DNA from: Fibrobacter succinogenes
GTDB taxonomy: Bacteria > Fibrobacterota > Fibrobacteria > Fibrobacterales > Fibrobacteraceae
Reading direction: 5' to 3'
Length of the DNA stretch: 64,000 nt
NCBI GenBank assembly: GCA_902756345.1
Contig: CACVQR010000001.1
Coordinates: 62,001 to 126,000 of the forward strand
In this document: piece by piece, positions 10,701 to 17,597 of the stretch
Position numbering within the stretch: the first letter of the stretch is position 1
Layout: each line of letters opens with the position of its first letter
Notes under the pieces: model-generated
Database searches by the model: none
What the model was told of the DNA's origin: nothing
Seen by the model: the letters and a program-made list of their open reading frames with translations, nothing else
Position numbers and translations under genes: made by a program

Positions 10701-11636
10701 CTTTCGTTGAATGACTTTCTTTCCGCCTTTGTCTTCTTTTACTTCTTCGAGGCCGATGATGTGCAAAAGTTCCGCATAAAAGTTGCGGTCGAGACTGTTG
10801 CTGTCGTTTGCGAAAGGCTTCGCGAGGAGGGTTTCCGGGGAGAGGAATTTGTAAAGAGGGAGGAGCGGTGTGGAATGTGAAATGTGGGATGTAGAATATG
10901 CATTGTCATTCTGGAAGCCTGCAGGACTGATAGAATCCATGGACCCTATCGCCTTCGGCTCCAGGGTGACATGTGACTTTTTTAGTTCTGGGGCAAGCGT
11001 CCGCATTGCATCTGCAAGGCTGAAATGCACGACGTTGATATCGCAGGAGGCGAGGAAGTCGTCAATGGCGGGTTTCGCGATTTCGTTGTAGAAATCGGAT
11101 GTCTTATTGCCGCTCATCTGATTCGCCTTGAATTTCAAGAACTGATCGTATATCGGTTTCGTCTTGTTCCCAAAATAGCGAATAAAGTCTTTTACGTCAA
11201 AGAAGTACCATTCGTCAAAATTCGTGATGGCGAGCCACTTGATTTCGTGATTGCCCGAATGCACGTATTCCAGCATAAAGTAATAGACGAGTTCCTGCAA
11301 CGATTTTACGTTCGGATGCTCCGCCGAAAACATTTCTGCCGCATTCGTCGGCGACTTCGCTTCGATAATCACTGCCGGCTTTGCACTTGCCGTGTTCCCG
11401 TTAAAAATTGCAAGGTCTATCGGGCGGTTGACCTGCACCGAATAATCGGGTTCAAAAATCTTGCGTAAAAAGTTCCAGATTTCGCCCTTGTGGTATTCTT
11501 CGTCCTGTGCTACATTCCGCTTGCAGTAAAGATTCTTGAGCGAAAGCTTGAAATCCTCCATCTTTTCGACGGGAACAGGGAGCTTGAAAAACGCGGAATT
11601 GACGGACTTTTTAGGCGAAATGAACTTGATTGACAT
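7731..11636 (-). CDS. Type IIG restriction-modification enzyme (Eco57I-like N6-adenine methylase with nuclease domain)
   Basis: About 1301 residues using the ATG at 11636 (MSIKFISPKK); the open frame extends 78 codons further up but that part is repeat-derived sequence. N terminus: a PD-(D/E)XK-like nuclease core RPIDLAIF then VIIEAKSPT at about 73-97. Middle: SAM-binding motif AVGSGHF near 570 and catalytic NPPY near 827, the signature of N6-adenine methylases. C terminus: a TaqI/Eco57I-like specificity region and a terminal coiled coil. One polypeptide should therefore both methylate and cleave DNA. It heads the minus-strand operon, 27 bp before the MBL gene. Oddity: three different dispersed repeats are present inside the frame (around residues 221-244, 1150-1176 and 1251-1262), adding short peptides such as VTLEPKAIGS, VIPAKAGIS and VPEPAEGPSEA without breaking it. 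Confidence 0.85.
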   Translation of the reverse strand: MSIKFISPKKSVNSAFFKLPVPVEKMEDFKLSLKNLYCKRNVAQDEEYHKGEIWNFLRKIFEPDYSVQVNRPIDLAIFNGNTASAKPAVIIEAKSPTNAAEMFSAEHPNVKSLQELVYYFMLEYVHSGNHEIKWLAITNFDEWYFFDVKDFIRYFGNKTKPIYDQFLKFKANQMSGNKTSDFYNEIAKPAIDDFLASCDINVVHFSLADAMRTLAPELKKSHVTLEPKAIGSMDSISPAGFQNDNAYSTSHISHSTPLLPLYKFLSPETLLAKPFANDSNSLDRNFYAELLHIIGLEEVKEDKGGKKVIQRKKPANRDKGSLLESAIYQLEIKEPDENKCEETALRLCITWINRLLFLKLVESQILMYQKGDASYRFMSSDKIKGFDELNIFFFKVLGKKVDDRDADVKAKYPNVPYLNSSLFEPTEDESKLMIGNLLDNDLEIFNKTVLKDERGKRAKGTLPNLDYIFKFLDAYNFASDAQGGVTSTSKTLINASVLGLIFEKINGYKDGSFFTPGFITDYMARDVLERTVVQKFNEKKSWKCENLEDVSDKIEDISEANQIVDDIRVADVAVGSGHFLVSALNRLLAIKSELNILCDADGKRIKRRDLILKVDNDELSVVDDEGEPFEYKPGNEESQRYQEALFNEKRRIIENCLFGVDLNPNSVNICRLRLWIELLKNAYYTKESGYKQLQTLPNIDINIKVGDSLLSKYPVQNGRLIADYLTRDERADRKRDSLKNSLIEYRQLVQEYKTGKSQSSKMMLRHKIASLKSRMVEDGQIEMFEEYKGTAGDTINFSNSLEWMFEFPEILDDEGRFTGFDAIIGNPPYVQLQSMGEMSDVYSKRDYSCYNKSADLYCLFVERAYSLLKKNGYFSFIMPNKWMLVDYGKELRQFMSQTSLKKILNFGDVQFFADATIYVCIFVSQKSGDKMPVLACSLNSKNYHGEFEKEVKAATFEFPTENFGASEWSIRNKLHDSVLQKMNVGTPLKDMPITINYGIKTGFNDAFFIDGKTREKLIAEDPKSEELIKPLLRGRDINAWVTESDQYLINPHNGIKEKNIAPINIDEYPAIKRHLDQFIDKLIKRGDKGDTPYNLRNCAYLEEFAKPKIMYPNMTSVFPFTYDETGSFGNDKSFIITEKDNSQNLPKGTENVIASEAKQSNAETTSDVIPAKAGISSPCGYNLLKALLAIFNSNLVKLWIWYNCPELMGGTREIRKAYFENLRIPLDNAELLQKLATLADEIIRLKKELVNSNKTQVPEPAEGPSEAIQTRIADLETQVNTLVYQLYGITDTEEIEAVEKR
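7851..7881 (-). repeat. PEPAEG-type dispersed repeat inside the RM gene
   Basis: GGTTCCTGAGCCTGCCGAAG on the minus strand, translated in frame as VPEPAEG. This short palindromic sequence (CCTGAGCCTGCCGAAGG) is of the kind scattered through intergenic regions of several Bacteroidota-related genomes; here it lies in the region encoding the C-terminal linker. Confidence 0.6.
8109..8184 (-). repeat. Composite REP-like repeat inside the RM gene
   Basis: Two adjacent palindromic units: GTCATTGCGAGCGAAGCGAA (8165-8184) and GTCATTCCCGCGAAGGCGGG (8116-8135). Both belong to repeat classes that are widespread in bacterial intergenic DNA and translate to peptides such as ASEAKQS and VIPAKAGIS. Here they sit in frame in the C-terminal specificity region of the RM enzyme. 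Confidence 0.7.
10904..10972 (-). repeat. Imperfect inverted-repeat element inside the RM gene
   Basis: Bounded by TGTCATTCTGGA and TCCAGGGTGACA, nearly inverted copies of each other, with GACCCTATCGCCTTCGGCTC near the right end. The same right half (about 35 bp) recurs at 11771-11806 upstream of the gene. It is read in frame and contributes the peptide HVTLEPKAIGS between the nuclease and methylase domains. Confidence 0.7.
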
Positions 11637-11860
11637 ACAACGGAAATATACCTTTTTAGAAGACAAAAGATGGCAATCCCATAGTTTTAAGGGCAAATCC
11701 CGTTTTTGTGAGGCATTTCCCGTCGGGGCGTTGCGGGGTGTCCCCGCTAGAAGGGGTAGCGAAAGACTTGCCCTGGACCCTATCGCCTTTGGCTCCAGGG
11801 TGACATAAGGGCAAGGCTGTAGCGAGGGGGAAACCTCCCCCTCAAAAAAAACGCGCGGAC
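11637..11860. other. Intergenic region upstream of the RM operon
   Basis: No gene of its own. It holds a half-copy of the dispersed repeat (CCCTGGACCC to CCAGGGTGACAT at 11771-11806) and a G/C-rich dyad at 11824-11843 (GAGGGGG...CCCCCTC). A TATATT hexamer (minus strand) lies within 20 bp of the RM start, too close for a normal leader, so the RM promoter is not confidently located. Confidence 0.5.
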
Positions 11861-11863
11861 CTA

Positions 11864-11892
11864 TTGACAAACTGGATTTTTGAATCTATATT
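11864..11892 (+). promoter_or_regulatory. Sigma70-type promoter of the ORF6N gene
   Basis: TTGACA at 11864-11869, a 17-bp spacer, and TATATT at 11887-11892, about 60 bp upstream of the ATG at 11952. The -35 box and spacing match the consensus, and the -10 differs at one base. Confidence 0.75.
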
Positions 11893-11951
11893 TAGTGCAC
11901 AAGTGTGTAGTCTTTGGTATTTTTTCCGCTTGTATGCCAGAGGAGTTGACG

Positions 11952-12567
11952 ATGAAGAAAGATGTTGCGGCCAGTGCGGCCGAGGCTGTTGCGCCGAAAA
12001 AGCCCGAATTTTCCCTGATAGACGAGGATTTGCTCAAGTCACGGATATATACCATCCGCGGGGTAAAGGTCATGCTCGATGCCGATTTGGCGGAAATTTA
12101 CGGGTATTCGACCAAGGCTTTCAATCAGCAGGTCAAGAATAATATCGAGCGTTTTGCGGAGGATTTCCGTTTCCAACTGTCCAAAAAGGAAGTTGAAGAA
12201 TTGCGGTCAAAAAATTTGACCGCAATTACCAGTGTAAATGACGCAGAAATTTTGCGGTGCAAAAATTGCACCACAAACATTAGCACAATGAGCCGCTCCA
12301 ATCCCTTCGTTTTTACAGAACAGGGCATTTATATGCTTATGACTGTGTTGAAAGGCGATTTGGCAGTACAACAGAGTATGGCCCTCATCCGTCTTTTCAA
12401 GCAGATGAAGGACTACATTGCGGCAGAGAACGCGCCGGATGTTTCTGCGGGGATGGTCGCCTTGGCGACGCAACGATGCCGGCAACAAGATCACGACCAT
12501 CATGCAACTGGAGGATATCGCCGGGTATCGCACACTGTTCGAAAGGTTGTTGCGAGAGGGGGAATAA
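11952..12567 (+). pseudogene. ORF6N-domain (KilA-N-type) DNA-binding protein, frameshifted near its end
   Basis: ATG at 11952 is preceded by AGGAG at 11940-11944 and the promoter at 11864-11892. Residues about 20-115 form an ORF6N domain: IYTIRGVKVMLDADLAEIYG, then a long conserved stretch ending MSRSNPFVFTEQGIYML. This domain occurs in phage and mobile-element regulators and binds DNA. After about 12470 the frame changes quality: the original frame runs on into codons antisense to the DUF1349 gene, whereas another frame gives RNDAGNKITTIMQLEDIAGY and a stop at 12565-12567. That shorter ending looks like a genuine C terminus, so one indel near 12,470 has probably damaged the gene. The DNA-binding part is intact and may still work. 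Confidence 0.65.
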
Positions 12568-12613
12568 GGGCGCGCATCCATACACTACCCAAGGGGGCAT
12601 TTTCGAATTACGT

Positions 12614-13219
12614 TTACGCATCCGGTTGTTGGCCGTCGTGCGCTTTCCATGCGCATTCCGTCACCTGCATATCCGTAAATCGAGCCGTGAAGCTGGAATT
12701 TTCCGGGCTGCATGCATATATGCCAAACCGAATTTTTCCGGCTCCTTCGAGCATGTGGCAAATCCGCATTTGAGAATACTGCACCCCGTCTCGAGAACAT
12801 TCTATGCAGTAGTCATCTTCGCGCCTGCTGAGCCTATACCACATGGATTTTACATCTGCAGGAATCGCAGTCGTCGCCCAGTCTGAATACCCGCGGTTTG
12901 TCACGACGGAACCCAGGTGCTGGAATTTTTCATTCTCATATTCGACCGACGCCTTGAGCCAATTTTCCGAATCCAGATACAGCGCCACCCCGCACTGGTC
13001 GAAGCGATGACGACTTTCGGAAAAATCGGTTTTGGCGACAAAGGAAAAGAACTTTTCTTCTGCTTCCATCTGCAGAACCGGAGCGTTATCGTTTCTGAAA
13101 TGATAGTAGGTCCTTTGCCAAAGGTCCGTATGCGGGGCGGTCACAATTTCGACGCATTCTTGATTGATGCTGTAGTTCCGGGGTTCCCTGACCCATTTCA
13201 TTTTAGAAATATCAAACAT
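12614..13219 (-). CDS. DUF1349 family protein (concanavalin-like fold)
   Basis: 201 residues, no signal peptide. The pattern fits DUF1349: WVREP near the N terminus, the TDLWQRTYYHF segment, FDQCGVALYLDSENWLKASVEYE in the middle and a MWYRLSRREDDYCIE strand pair. The family has a lectin/glucanase-like beta sandwich and is sometimes labelled regulation of enolase 1, with no firm biochemical role. It is convergent with the ORF6N gene. The start could also be the MKW codon at 13201. No partner gene is evident, so it is probably monocistronic. Confidence 0.75.
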   Translation of the reverse strand: MFDISKMKWVREPRNYSINQECVEIVTAPHTDLWQRTYYHFRNDNAPVLQMEAEEKFFSFVAKTDFSESRHRFDQCGVALYLDSENWLKASVEYENEKFQHLGSVVTNRGYSDWATTAIPADVKSMWYRLSRREDDYCIECSRDGVQYSQMRICHMLEGAGKIRFGIYACSPENSSFTARFTDMQVTECAWKAHDGQQPDA

Positions 13220-13439
13220 TTCTGTAGCCTTTGAATTTGTCCCTATCCGAATTTATTCCAACATTTTTCCAAGTTCATACCTAATCCACTGCGATATGCT
13301 TTGTTGCTATAATCTATAAAAACAGCTAGAGATTGCCAAGTCATCTCGCCAAGCGCCAAGACATTCTATATTTATCAAAAAATGGATTCCCTCCCTGACG
13401 GTCGAGGATAACAACAAACAAACCTGCAACGAGTTTATT

Positions 13440-13685
13440 ATGGAAGAGACTTTCAAAACCAGAGGCGTTTGCGCGACGACGATCCAGTTTACGCGCGACG
13501 GAGACAAAATCAGAAATATCCGCTTTACGGGCGGATGCAACGGGAACTTGAAGGCAATCGCGAAGCTCTGCGAAGGCATGAGTGCCGAAGATATTGCGGC
13601 AAAGCTCTTGGGCAACACCTGCGGCGGGAAGCCCACATCGTGCGCCGACCAGCTCGCCCGCGCCGTCCTCGGGAAAGAAGCGTAA
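13440..13685 (+). CDS. TSCPD domain protein (TIGR03905-like, four-cysteine)
   Basis: 81 residues, close to the usual length of this small family. Features: C at residue 11 in RGVCATTIQF, GGCNGNLKAI near 32, and a final NTCGGKPTSCADQLA; four conserved cysteines suggest metal binding. The TSCPD fold is otherwise found at the C terminus of some ribonucleotide reductases; stand-alone members have no proven function. The ATG follows GCAACGAGTTTATT with no strong Shine-Dalgarno. A TATATT hexamer at 13367-13372 may be its -10 box. The 220 bp upstream otherwise shows nothing clear. Confidence 0.8.
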   Translation: MEETFKTRGVCATTIQFTRDGDKIRNIRFTGGCNGNLKAIAKLCEGMSAEDIAAKLLGNTCGGKPTSCADQLARAVLGKEA

Positions 13686-13715
13686 TATCTTAATTATACG
13701 GGCAGTCCGTTTACT

Positions 13716-15047
13716 TTATTTGACAACAATCTGCCTTGTTTCGGCAAAGCCCTGCCCAGAAATTCTAAGGAGGAGTGTTCCGCGCGGCAGGTGGCCGAGG
13801 TTGATTGTAGTCGAAGCGCCTACATCGAGGGTTTCGAGCAAGTGGCCCATTATGTCGAATATCTGCAAGTTCGCACTGGGCACGCTTGCAAGAGTGACGC
13901 TCAATTCGTTGTTCATATAGCTTACGCCAAACGCATTTTGTACAACAGAAATTGCGGTCGTGTGTTCGCTTGAAGAACTTTCGGCAGCTTCACTACTACT
14001 AGACTCCGCGGCGCTGCTGCTTGATGCTACAGAAGACGAACTTGGGGAAACTTCGCTGCTGCTAGAGACAGAGCTAGAAGAATAATCGGGATTTGCCGAA
14101 ATGTTGACGGAGGCTTTAGCTTCGGCGTTATTGTCGTTGCCTTGTGCGGTTACGGTTATGTTCAGCACACGGTCACCAACATCTTGAGGAACGGTTCCCG
14201 TGATAATGACGAGATCCTTTTCTTTATCCTGATTGACTTCGAAGCCTTCGAGAATCCCGTCAACGGTCGCGTTCTGCATGTGGGCATACCTGAACACGAT
14301 CGGTTTGATCGCGTCGCCAGCAACGACATCTTGCGTTTCGTTTTCGATAGCGACTAATGTCGTTGTGAACTTTTTGTGTTTGACAGAAATTGTGCCGTTA
14401 AAGACGATGGAATCTTTTTCCGTAATGTAGACTGCTAGTCTATAATTAAAATCGCCATCGGGATGGTCCTGGCCCGTGGCACCCGAAATTGTAATTATAG
14501 CAGATTCGTCGTCTATTTTTGCCGAAATTCCCTCAGGCACGCCAGAAAGATTTGCTTTAAGCAATTCTGTATAACCGAACACAATGGGTTCAATCTCATC
14601 GCTTGCGGTAACTGTTTGGTCAAGGCTTCCGCTGACATGCTCCACTTGTTCATTTAACGGGGTGACGTTTATACCGGTTGTGATTTGCAGGTATTCATGG
14701 GCATAATTCCCAGCTGCGGTAAATGACATTTCGTATTCGTGCTCGGGGGTGTTAGCCGGAATGCGACCGGATATGGTGCACTCGGCTTTACTGCTTGGCA
14801 GTGTGCCGCAATCCAGTTTTAGTCCCAGCGTCTTGACCGTTGTATTTACCGGGTAATTGATATAAAAATCATAAACTCGATTGAGTTCCGTAATTTCGTA
14901 AACGACAGGTTCGATGAAGTCTCCCGCTTTTACCGTCTGCACCGACTTTCCACTGATGAGCCTATGGCTTATGTGAGTATTGAATTGGGCTATGGCGGTT
15001 TGCGTCATAGCCAATAGGGCAATTATGGAAACAATAATCTTATGCAT
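13716..15047 (-). CDS. Secreted beta-rich protein with Ser-rich linker and T9SS-like sorting tail
   Basis: 443 residues from the ATG at 15047, chosen because it gives a clean signal peptide (MHKIIVSIIALLAMTQTAIA, cleavage about residue 20) after GGAGAAG. Residues 25-330 contain three or four repeated segments of about 95 residues built around VKAGDFIEPVVYEITEL, VTASDEIEPIVFGYTEL and VVAGDAIKPIVFRYAHM, each likely one immunoglobulin-like domain. A poly-serine linker with alternating S/E follows (about 330-370). The last 75 residues (LQIFDIMGHLLETLDV ... GTLLLRISG ... RQIVVK) resemble type IX secretion sorting domains. Role: probable cell-surface or adhesion protein; no catalytic motif seen. 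It lies 64 bp downstream of Fic on the same strand but looks independent. Confidence 0.75.
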   Translation of the reverse strand: MHKIIVSIIALLAMTQTAIAQFNTHISHRLISGKSVQTVKAGDFIEPVVYEITELNRVYDFYINYPVNTTVKTLGLKLDCGTLPSSKAECTISGRIPANTPEHEYEMSFTAAGNYAHEYLQITTGINVTPLNEQVEHVSGSLDQTVTASDEIEPIVFGYTELLKANLSGVPEGISAKIDDESAIITISGATGQDHPDGDFNYRLAVYITEKDSIVFNGTISVKHKKFTTTLVAIENETQDVVAGDAIKPIVFRYAHMQNATVDGILEGFEVNQDKEKDLVIITGTVPQDVGDRVLNITVTAQGNDNNAEAKASVNISANPDYSSSSVSSSSEVSPSSSSVASSSSAAESSSSEAAESSSSEHTTAISVVQNAFGVSYMNNELSVTLASVPSANLQIFDIMGHLLETLDVGASTTINLGHLPRGTLLLRISGQGFAETRQIVVK

Positions 15048-15110
15048 AATCAGGCTTACTTCTCCCCTTTTTGCACACAATATAGTTATTTTGCACAGAA
15101 TAGAAGCGAA

Positions 15111-16076
15111 TTACCCGACCAAATAATACCCACCGTTCTTCCGGGCTCCCCTAAATTCAATCTTACCCGATTCGGTCAAAGTTTGTAAATGGCGCTGCGT
15201 TGTTCGCAGGGACAGGTTGAGCATCGAGGCCAATGCAGGTGTGTTGATTCCGGGGTTCACCCGGATTTCGGATAGGATTCGTTCGGAGAGGTTTTCACCT
15301 GTTTCGCGGTGGCGTACGGCACCTTTTTTCGGTTTAAGGTTGTTCCGCAGCAGTCGCAACAGGTCCGCCTGCGTCGCAACTACGCAATCGGCGATAAAGC
15401 CCACAAAAACCTTGTCATCGATGTGCGCCGTCTCTAGGGCCGACACGTATTCCATGCGCCTAATGGCAGGAATCAGCGCGATGGTGTACTCGCCGCGAAG
15501 CAGCGCAAGGTTCATCAGCAATCGCGCCACGCGTCCATTGCCATCGACAAAGGGATGAATGAACACGAACTTTTTGTGAACCTGCGCGGCGAATTCCACG
15601 GGATTCATCCTGGATTCGTTCTTGTTGAACCACGCGACGAACTTCTTCATCTCGGCTCGAATTTTCAAGTGCGGCGTAACGGGGTAACGGCTCCCGCTAA
15701 TTACGACGGGCACCTTGCGATAAATACCGGCCTTGTCCGCATCTATCTGCTGGTAAAACAGCCGATGCAGCATCAGTATATCCGATTCTTCGAGAGTCTT
15801 GTTTTTTGCGAGTTTGTGAATATGATCGTACGCCTTGGCATGCCCAACGGCTTCGTACACGTCTCGCAGAGGTTTCCCGTTGATGGTGAGCCCATCCTCG
15901 ATGACGACCTTGGTCTCGGTTTCGGTGAGGCTATTGCCTTCGAGGGCGTTACTCGTGTAAGTGAGTCCCACGCGGTAGAATTCCCGCAGGGACTTGAGCG
16001 TATCCTTGGGAATCGGGCGGAACGACAGAAGTTCCTTATTGTTATCGGCAGCAATTTTCAAATACGGTGAAATCAT
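15111..16076 (-). CDS. Fic family protein with own inhibitory motif and C-terminal winged helix
   Basis: 321 residues. The Fic core motif HPFVDGNGRVAR is intact near residue 173, so transfer of AMP (or another nucleotide part) to a protein hydroxyl is expected. The N-terminal SNALEGN (about 42-48) fits the inhibitory helix [S/T]xxxE[G/N], giving an autoinhibited class II-type Fic. The C terminus (about 255-321, ILSEIRVNPGINTPALASML then TTQRHLQTL) is a winged-helix DNA-binding domain, so the protein can probably regulate its own gene. The promoter region carries four copies of a 12-bp repeat immediately upstream. No antitoxin-like partner is next to it. Target protein unknown. Confidence 0.9.
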   Translation of the reverse strand: MISPYLKIAADNNKELLSFRPIPKDTLKSLREFYRVGLTYTSNALEGNSLTETETKVVIEDGLTINGKPLRDVYEAVGHAKAYDHIHKLAKNKTLEESDILMLHRLFYQQIDADKAGIYRKVPVVISGSRYPVTPHLKIRAEMKKFVAWFNKNESRMNPVEFAAQVHKKFVFIHPFVDGNGRVARLLMNLALLRGEYTIALIPAIRRMEYVSALETAHIDDKVFVGFIADCVVATQADLLRLLRNNLKPKKGAVRHRETGENLSERILSEIRVNPGINTPALASMLNLSLRTTQRHLQTLTESGKIEFRGARKNGGYYLVG

Positions 16077-16110
16077 CGAAAAACCTCGATTTATACACCT
16101 AATATATAAT

Positions 16111-16197
16111 TTTATACCGCCATAATCAACAGTTTAAACCGCCATACAGCAATTTATACCGCCATTTTTAGCACAATTTACAGATTTATACCGCCAA
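16111..16197. promoter_or_regulatory. Iterated operator-like repeats upstream of fic
   Basis: TTTATACCGCCA(T) occurs at 16111, 16153 and 16185, with a one-base variant TTTAAACCGCCAT at 16133. Copies are spaced 22, 20 and 32 bp, all in the same orientation, ending about 35 bp before the fic start. Spacing near two helical turns and proximity to a gene encoding a winged helix suggest an autoregulatory operator array. Confidence 0.7.
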
Positions 16198-16240
16198 AAT
16201 GAATTTTTAGAGACTCTTCCGTTTCTTGAATACGACGATT

Positions 16241-16507
16241 TCAGCGCCAGCGCTTGAGCGTCGGGAAGTACTTGCGTAGCTCCGCCTTATATTCTTCGCG
16301 AGTAAGGCTCTTGCCGGTGTTCTTGTTGAATTCATCGACGAACTGCGAGCAGAATTCGACCATCTGTTCCATGTTGAAGTCGCCCGTGAATGCGCCGTCC
16401 TTGTAGCAGTAGATGCAGTATTCTTCATTCTTGCTGCCGTCGGCGTTAGTGCCCAAAATTTCCGGCGTGAGCGGCATTCCGCAGCTTTGACAGAATTTCA
16501 TTTCCAT
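16241..16507 (-). CDS. Small zinc-ribbon protein (zinc ribbon, 88 aa)
   Basis: 88 residues. The N terminus MKFCQSCGMPL and a second pair YCIYCYKDG give a four-cysteine zinc ribbon (residues 5-36), followed by a helical region ending LRKYFPTLKRW. This is a known family of putative zinc-ribbon proteins of unknown role, often near GyrI-like or transcription-regulator genes. A GGAGAA Shine-Dalgarno lies just upstream of the start. It follows the GyrI-like gene by 11 bp, so they are probably co-transcribed. A second, nearly identical copy is fused to gspE remnants at 21770-22032, which shows local duplication. Confidence 0.8.
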   Translation of the reverse strand: MEMKFCQSCGMPLTPEILGTNADGSKNEEYCIYCYKDGAFTGDFNMEQMVEFCSQFVDEFNKNTGKSLTREEYKAELRKYFPTLKRWR

Positions 16508-16518
16508 AAGTTCTCCTT

Positions 16519-17151
16519 TTATTTCTTTTTTATCGGGTGGCGGATGACTGTTTTCAACTTTTCCGGGGCGACTTTGCGCGCGTCGGAGAGGTAAATCTCG
16601 TGATGACGCCTCGTGTCCGAGATGTCATTTTCGTAACCGTTGTCAGCGATAAACTTGTCCATTGCAGCGATTGACGCGGGTTCGTCGTCGTACGAGCCGG
16701 AATGCATGCACTGCACACAAAGCCCTTCTTCGATTTCTAGAAATTCGACTTTCGAAAAGTCCATTTTCTTTTTGCGGGTCGCCTCGTCAACAGCCCAATC
16801 AAAATCGGCTTTGGTAACAAAGTCTGGCAATCTGATAACAGAAATCCATTGAAAGTTTTCCTTGTGGCCGTAATCGATTCCGTCAACATCGTCCTGCCAC
16901 CAGAATCCTTCAAGCGGAGGCACCACGTAATCAAAGTAACCTTCGATTTTATGGTCGCCTTTCTTGCTCATCTTAATCGTATAAGCGATTCCGTACAAAA
17001 GTTCGATAGACTTTTTGTATTCGCCATCTTCTACATTCGGATTGCCCTTGCCACGCACCGCGATGTAATTCATCTTCGGGACGGTGACGATTTCCGGCTT
17101 GCTCTTCGGCATGTAGAATTCCTTATACTCTTTCTTGAAATCAAAAGGCAT
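16519..17151 (-). CDS. GyrI-like small-molecule-binding domain protein
   Basis: 210 residues. MPFDFKKEYKEFY then PEIVTVPKMNYIAVRGKGNPN is the typical start of the stand-alone GyrI-like family; WISVIRLPDFVT and the late segment HHEIYLSDARKVAPEKLKTVIRHP match its C-terminal half. The fold is that of the ligand-binding half of AraC/MerR-type regulators, but no helix-turn-helix is present, so it probably binds or modifies a small molecule rather than DNA. It is sandwiched between the broken VOC gene (2 bp upstream) and the zinc-ribbon gene (11 bp downstream), forming a small stress-type operon. Confidence 0.85.
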   Translation of the reverse strand: MPFDFKKEYKEFYMPKSKPEIVTVPKMNYIAVRGKGNPNVEDGEYKKSIELLYGIAYTIKMSKKGDHKIEGYFDYVVPPLEGFWWQDDVDGIDYGHKENFQWISVIRLPDFVTKADFDWAVDEATRKKKMDFSKVEFLEIEEGLCVQCMHSGSYDDEPASIAAMDKFIADNGYENDISDTRRHHEIYLSDARKVAPEKLKTVIRHPIKKK

Positions 17152-17153
17152 GA

Positions 17154-17460
17154 TTACTCCTTGACGAACGACCCGATTTCCACCAGATTCCCTTCAGGAT
17201 CGGCGATGTAGCAAGTACGTTGCCCCCACGGCTCCGTAGTCGGCGGCATGATGCATTTTGCTCCTGCGGCGGTGACTTTGGCATACGCCTTATCCACTTC
17301 AGTGTAGTTGGCAACACCCAATGCAATTTCAAAATGCCCGTTGACGCCTTTGCAGTAAGCGTACTTCTGGCTTGTCATTTTTTCAAAATCAGATTTTCGG
17401 AACAAAGCGGACCATCGTCGCCATATCATCGACAAAAATTCCAAAGCCTTCTAGTTTCAT
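17154..17460 (-). pseudogene. VOC/glyoxalase-family gene with internal deletion and frameshift
   Basis: A good start exists at 17460: GGAGACTTTGCA precedes ATG, and translation gives MKLEGFGIFVDDMATMVRF, the normal first strand and helix of a VOC protein. Directly after this the frame runs into a stop, while the neighbouring frame resumes with RKSDFEKMTSQKYAYCKG and continues to GNLVEIGSFVKE, the normal second half. The stretch expected between them (roughly 20-30 residues with the first metal-ligand region) is missing. A deletion of several tens of bases with a frameshift is the simplest reading. The rest of the operon (GyrI-like, zinc ribbon) is intact. Confidence 0.7.
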
Positions 17461-17506
17461 TGCAAAGTCTCCTTATATTATATGCACAAATGTACACTAT
17501 TTAAGA

Positions 17507-17592
17507 AGCTCTGTCAAGCCTTTCCGTATTGCTGCGTTAAAAATCTTTATTGGCTGTAAATTGGCTGCGGTTTCTTGGCGGGCTCTGTCAAG
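17507..17592. repeat. Short repeat copy bounded by GCTCTGTCAAG
   Basis: An 85-bp stretch from GCTCTGTCAAG (17508) to GGCTCTGTCAAG (17581-17592) is almost identical to 22053-22137. It lies between the VOC pseudogene and the FISUMP lipoprotein gene. It lacks the inverted right end seen in the second copy, so it looks like a partial MITE-like element or a recombination scar. Confidence 0.7.
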
Positions 17593-17597
17593 ACTTT

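Noticed and set aside
11824-11843. Terminator near 11,830 (GAGGGGG...CCCCCTC)
   Set aside because: It is followed by A rather than T on the plus strand, and on the minus strand the T tract comes before the stem.
11637-11870. 78-codon upstream extension of the RM protein
   Set aside because: It translates a dispersed repeat and lacks a ribosome-binding site, while MSIKF at 11636 starts the conserved protein.
12568-12773. Long C-terminal extension of the ORF6N protein
   Set aside because: It runs antisense to the DUF1349 gene and loses all similarity to a normal protein after about 12470; a frameshift explains it better.
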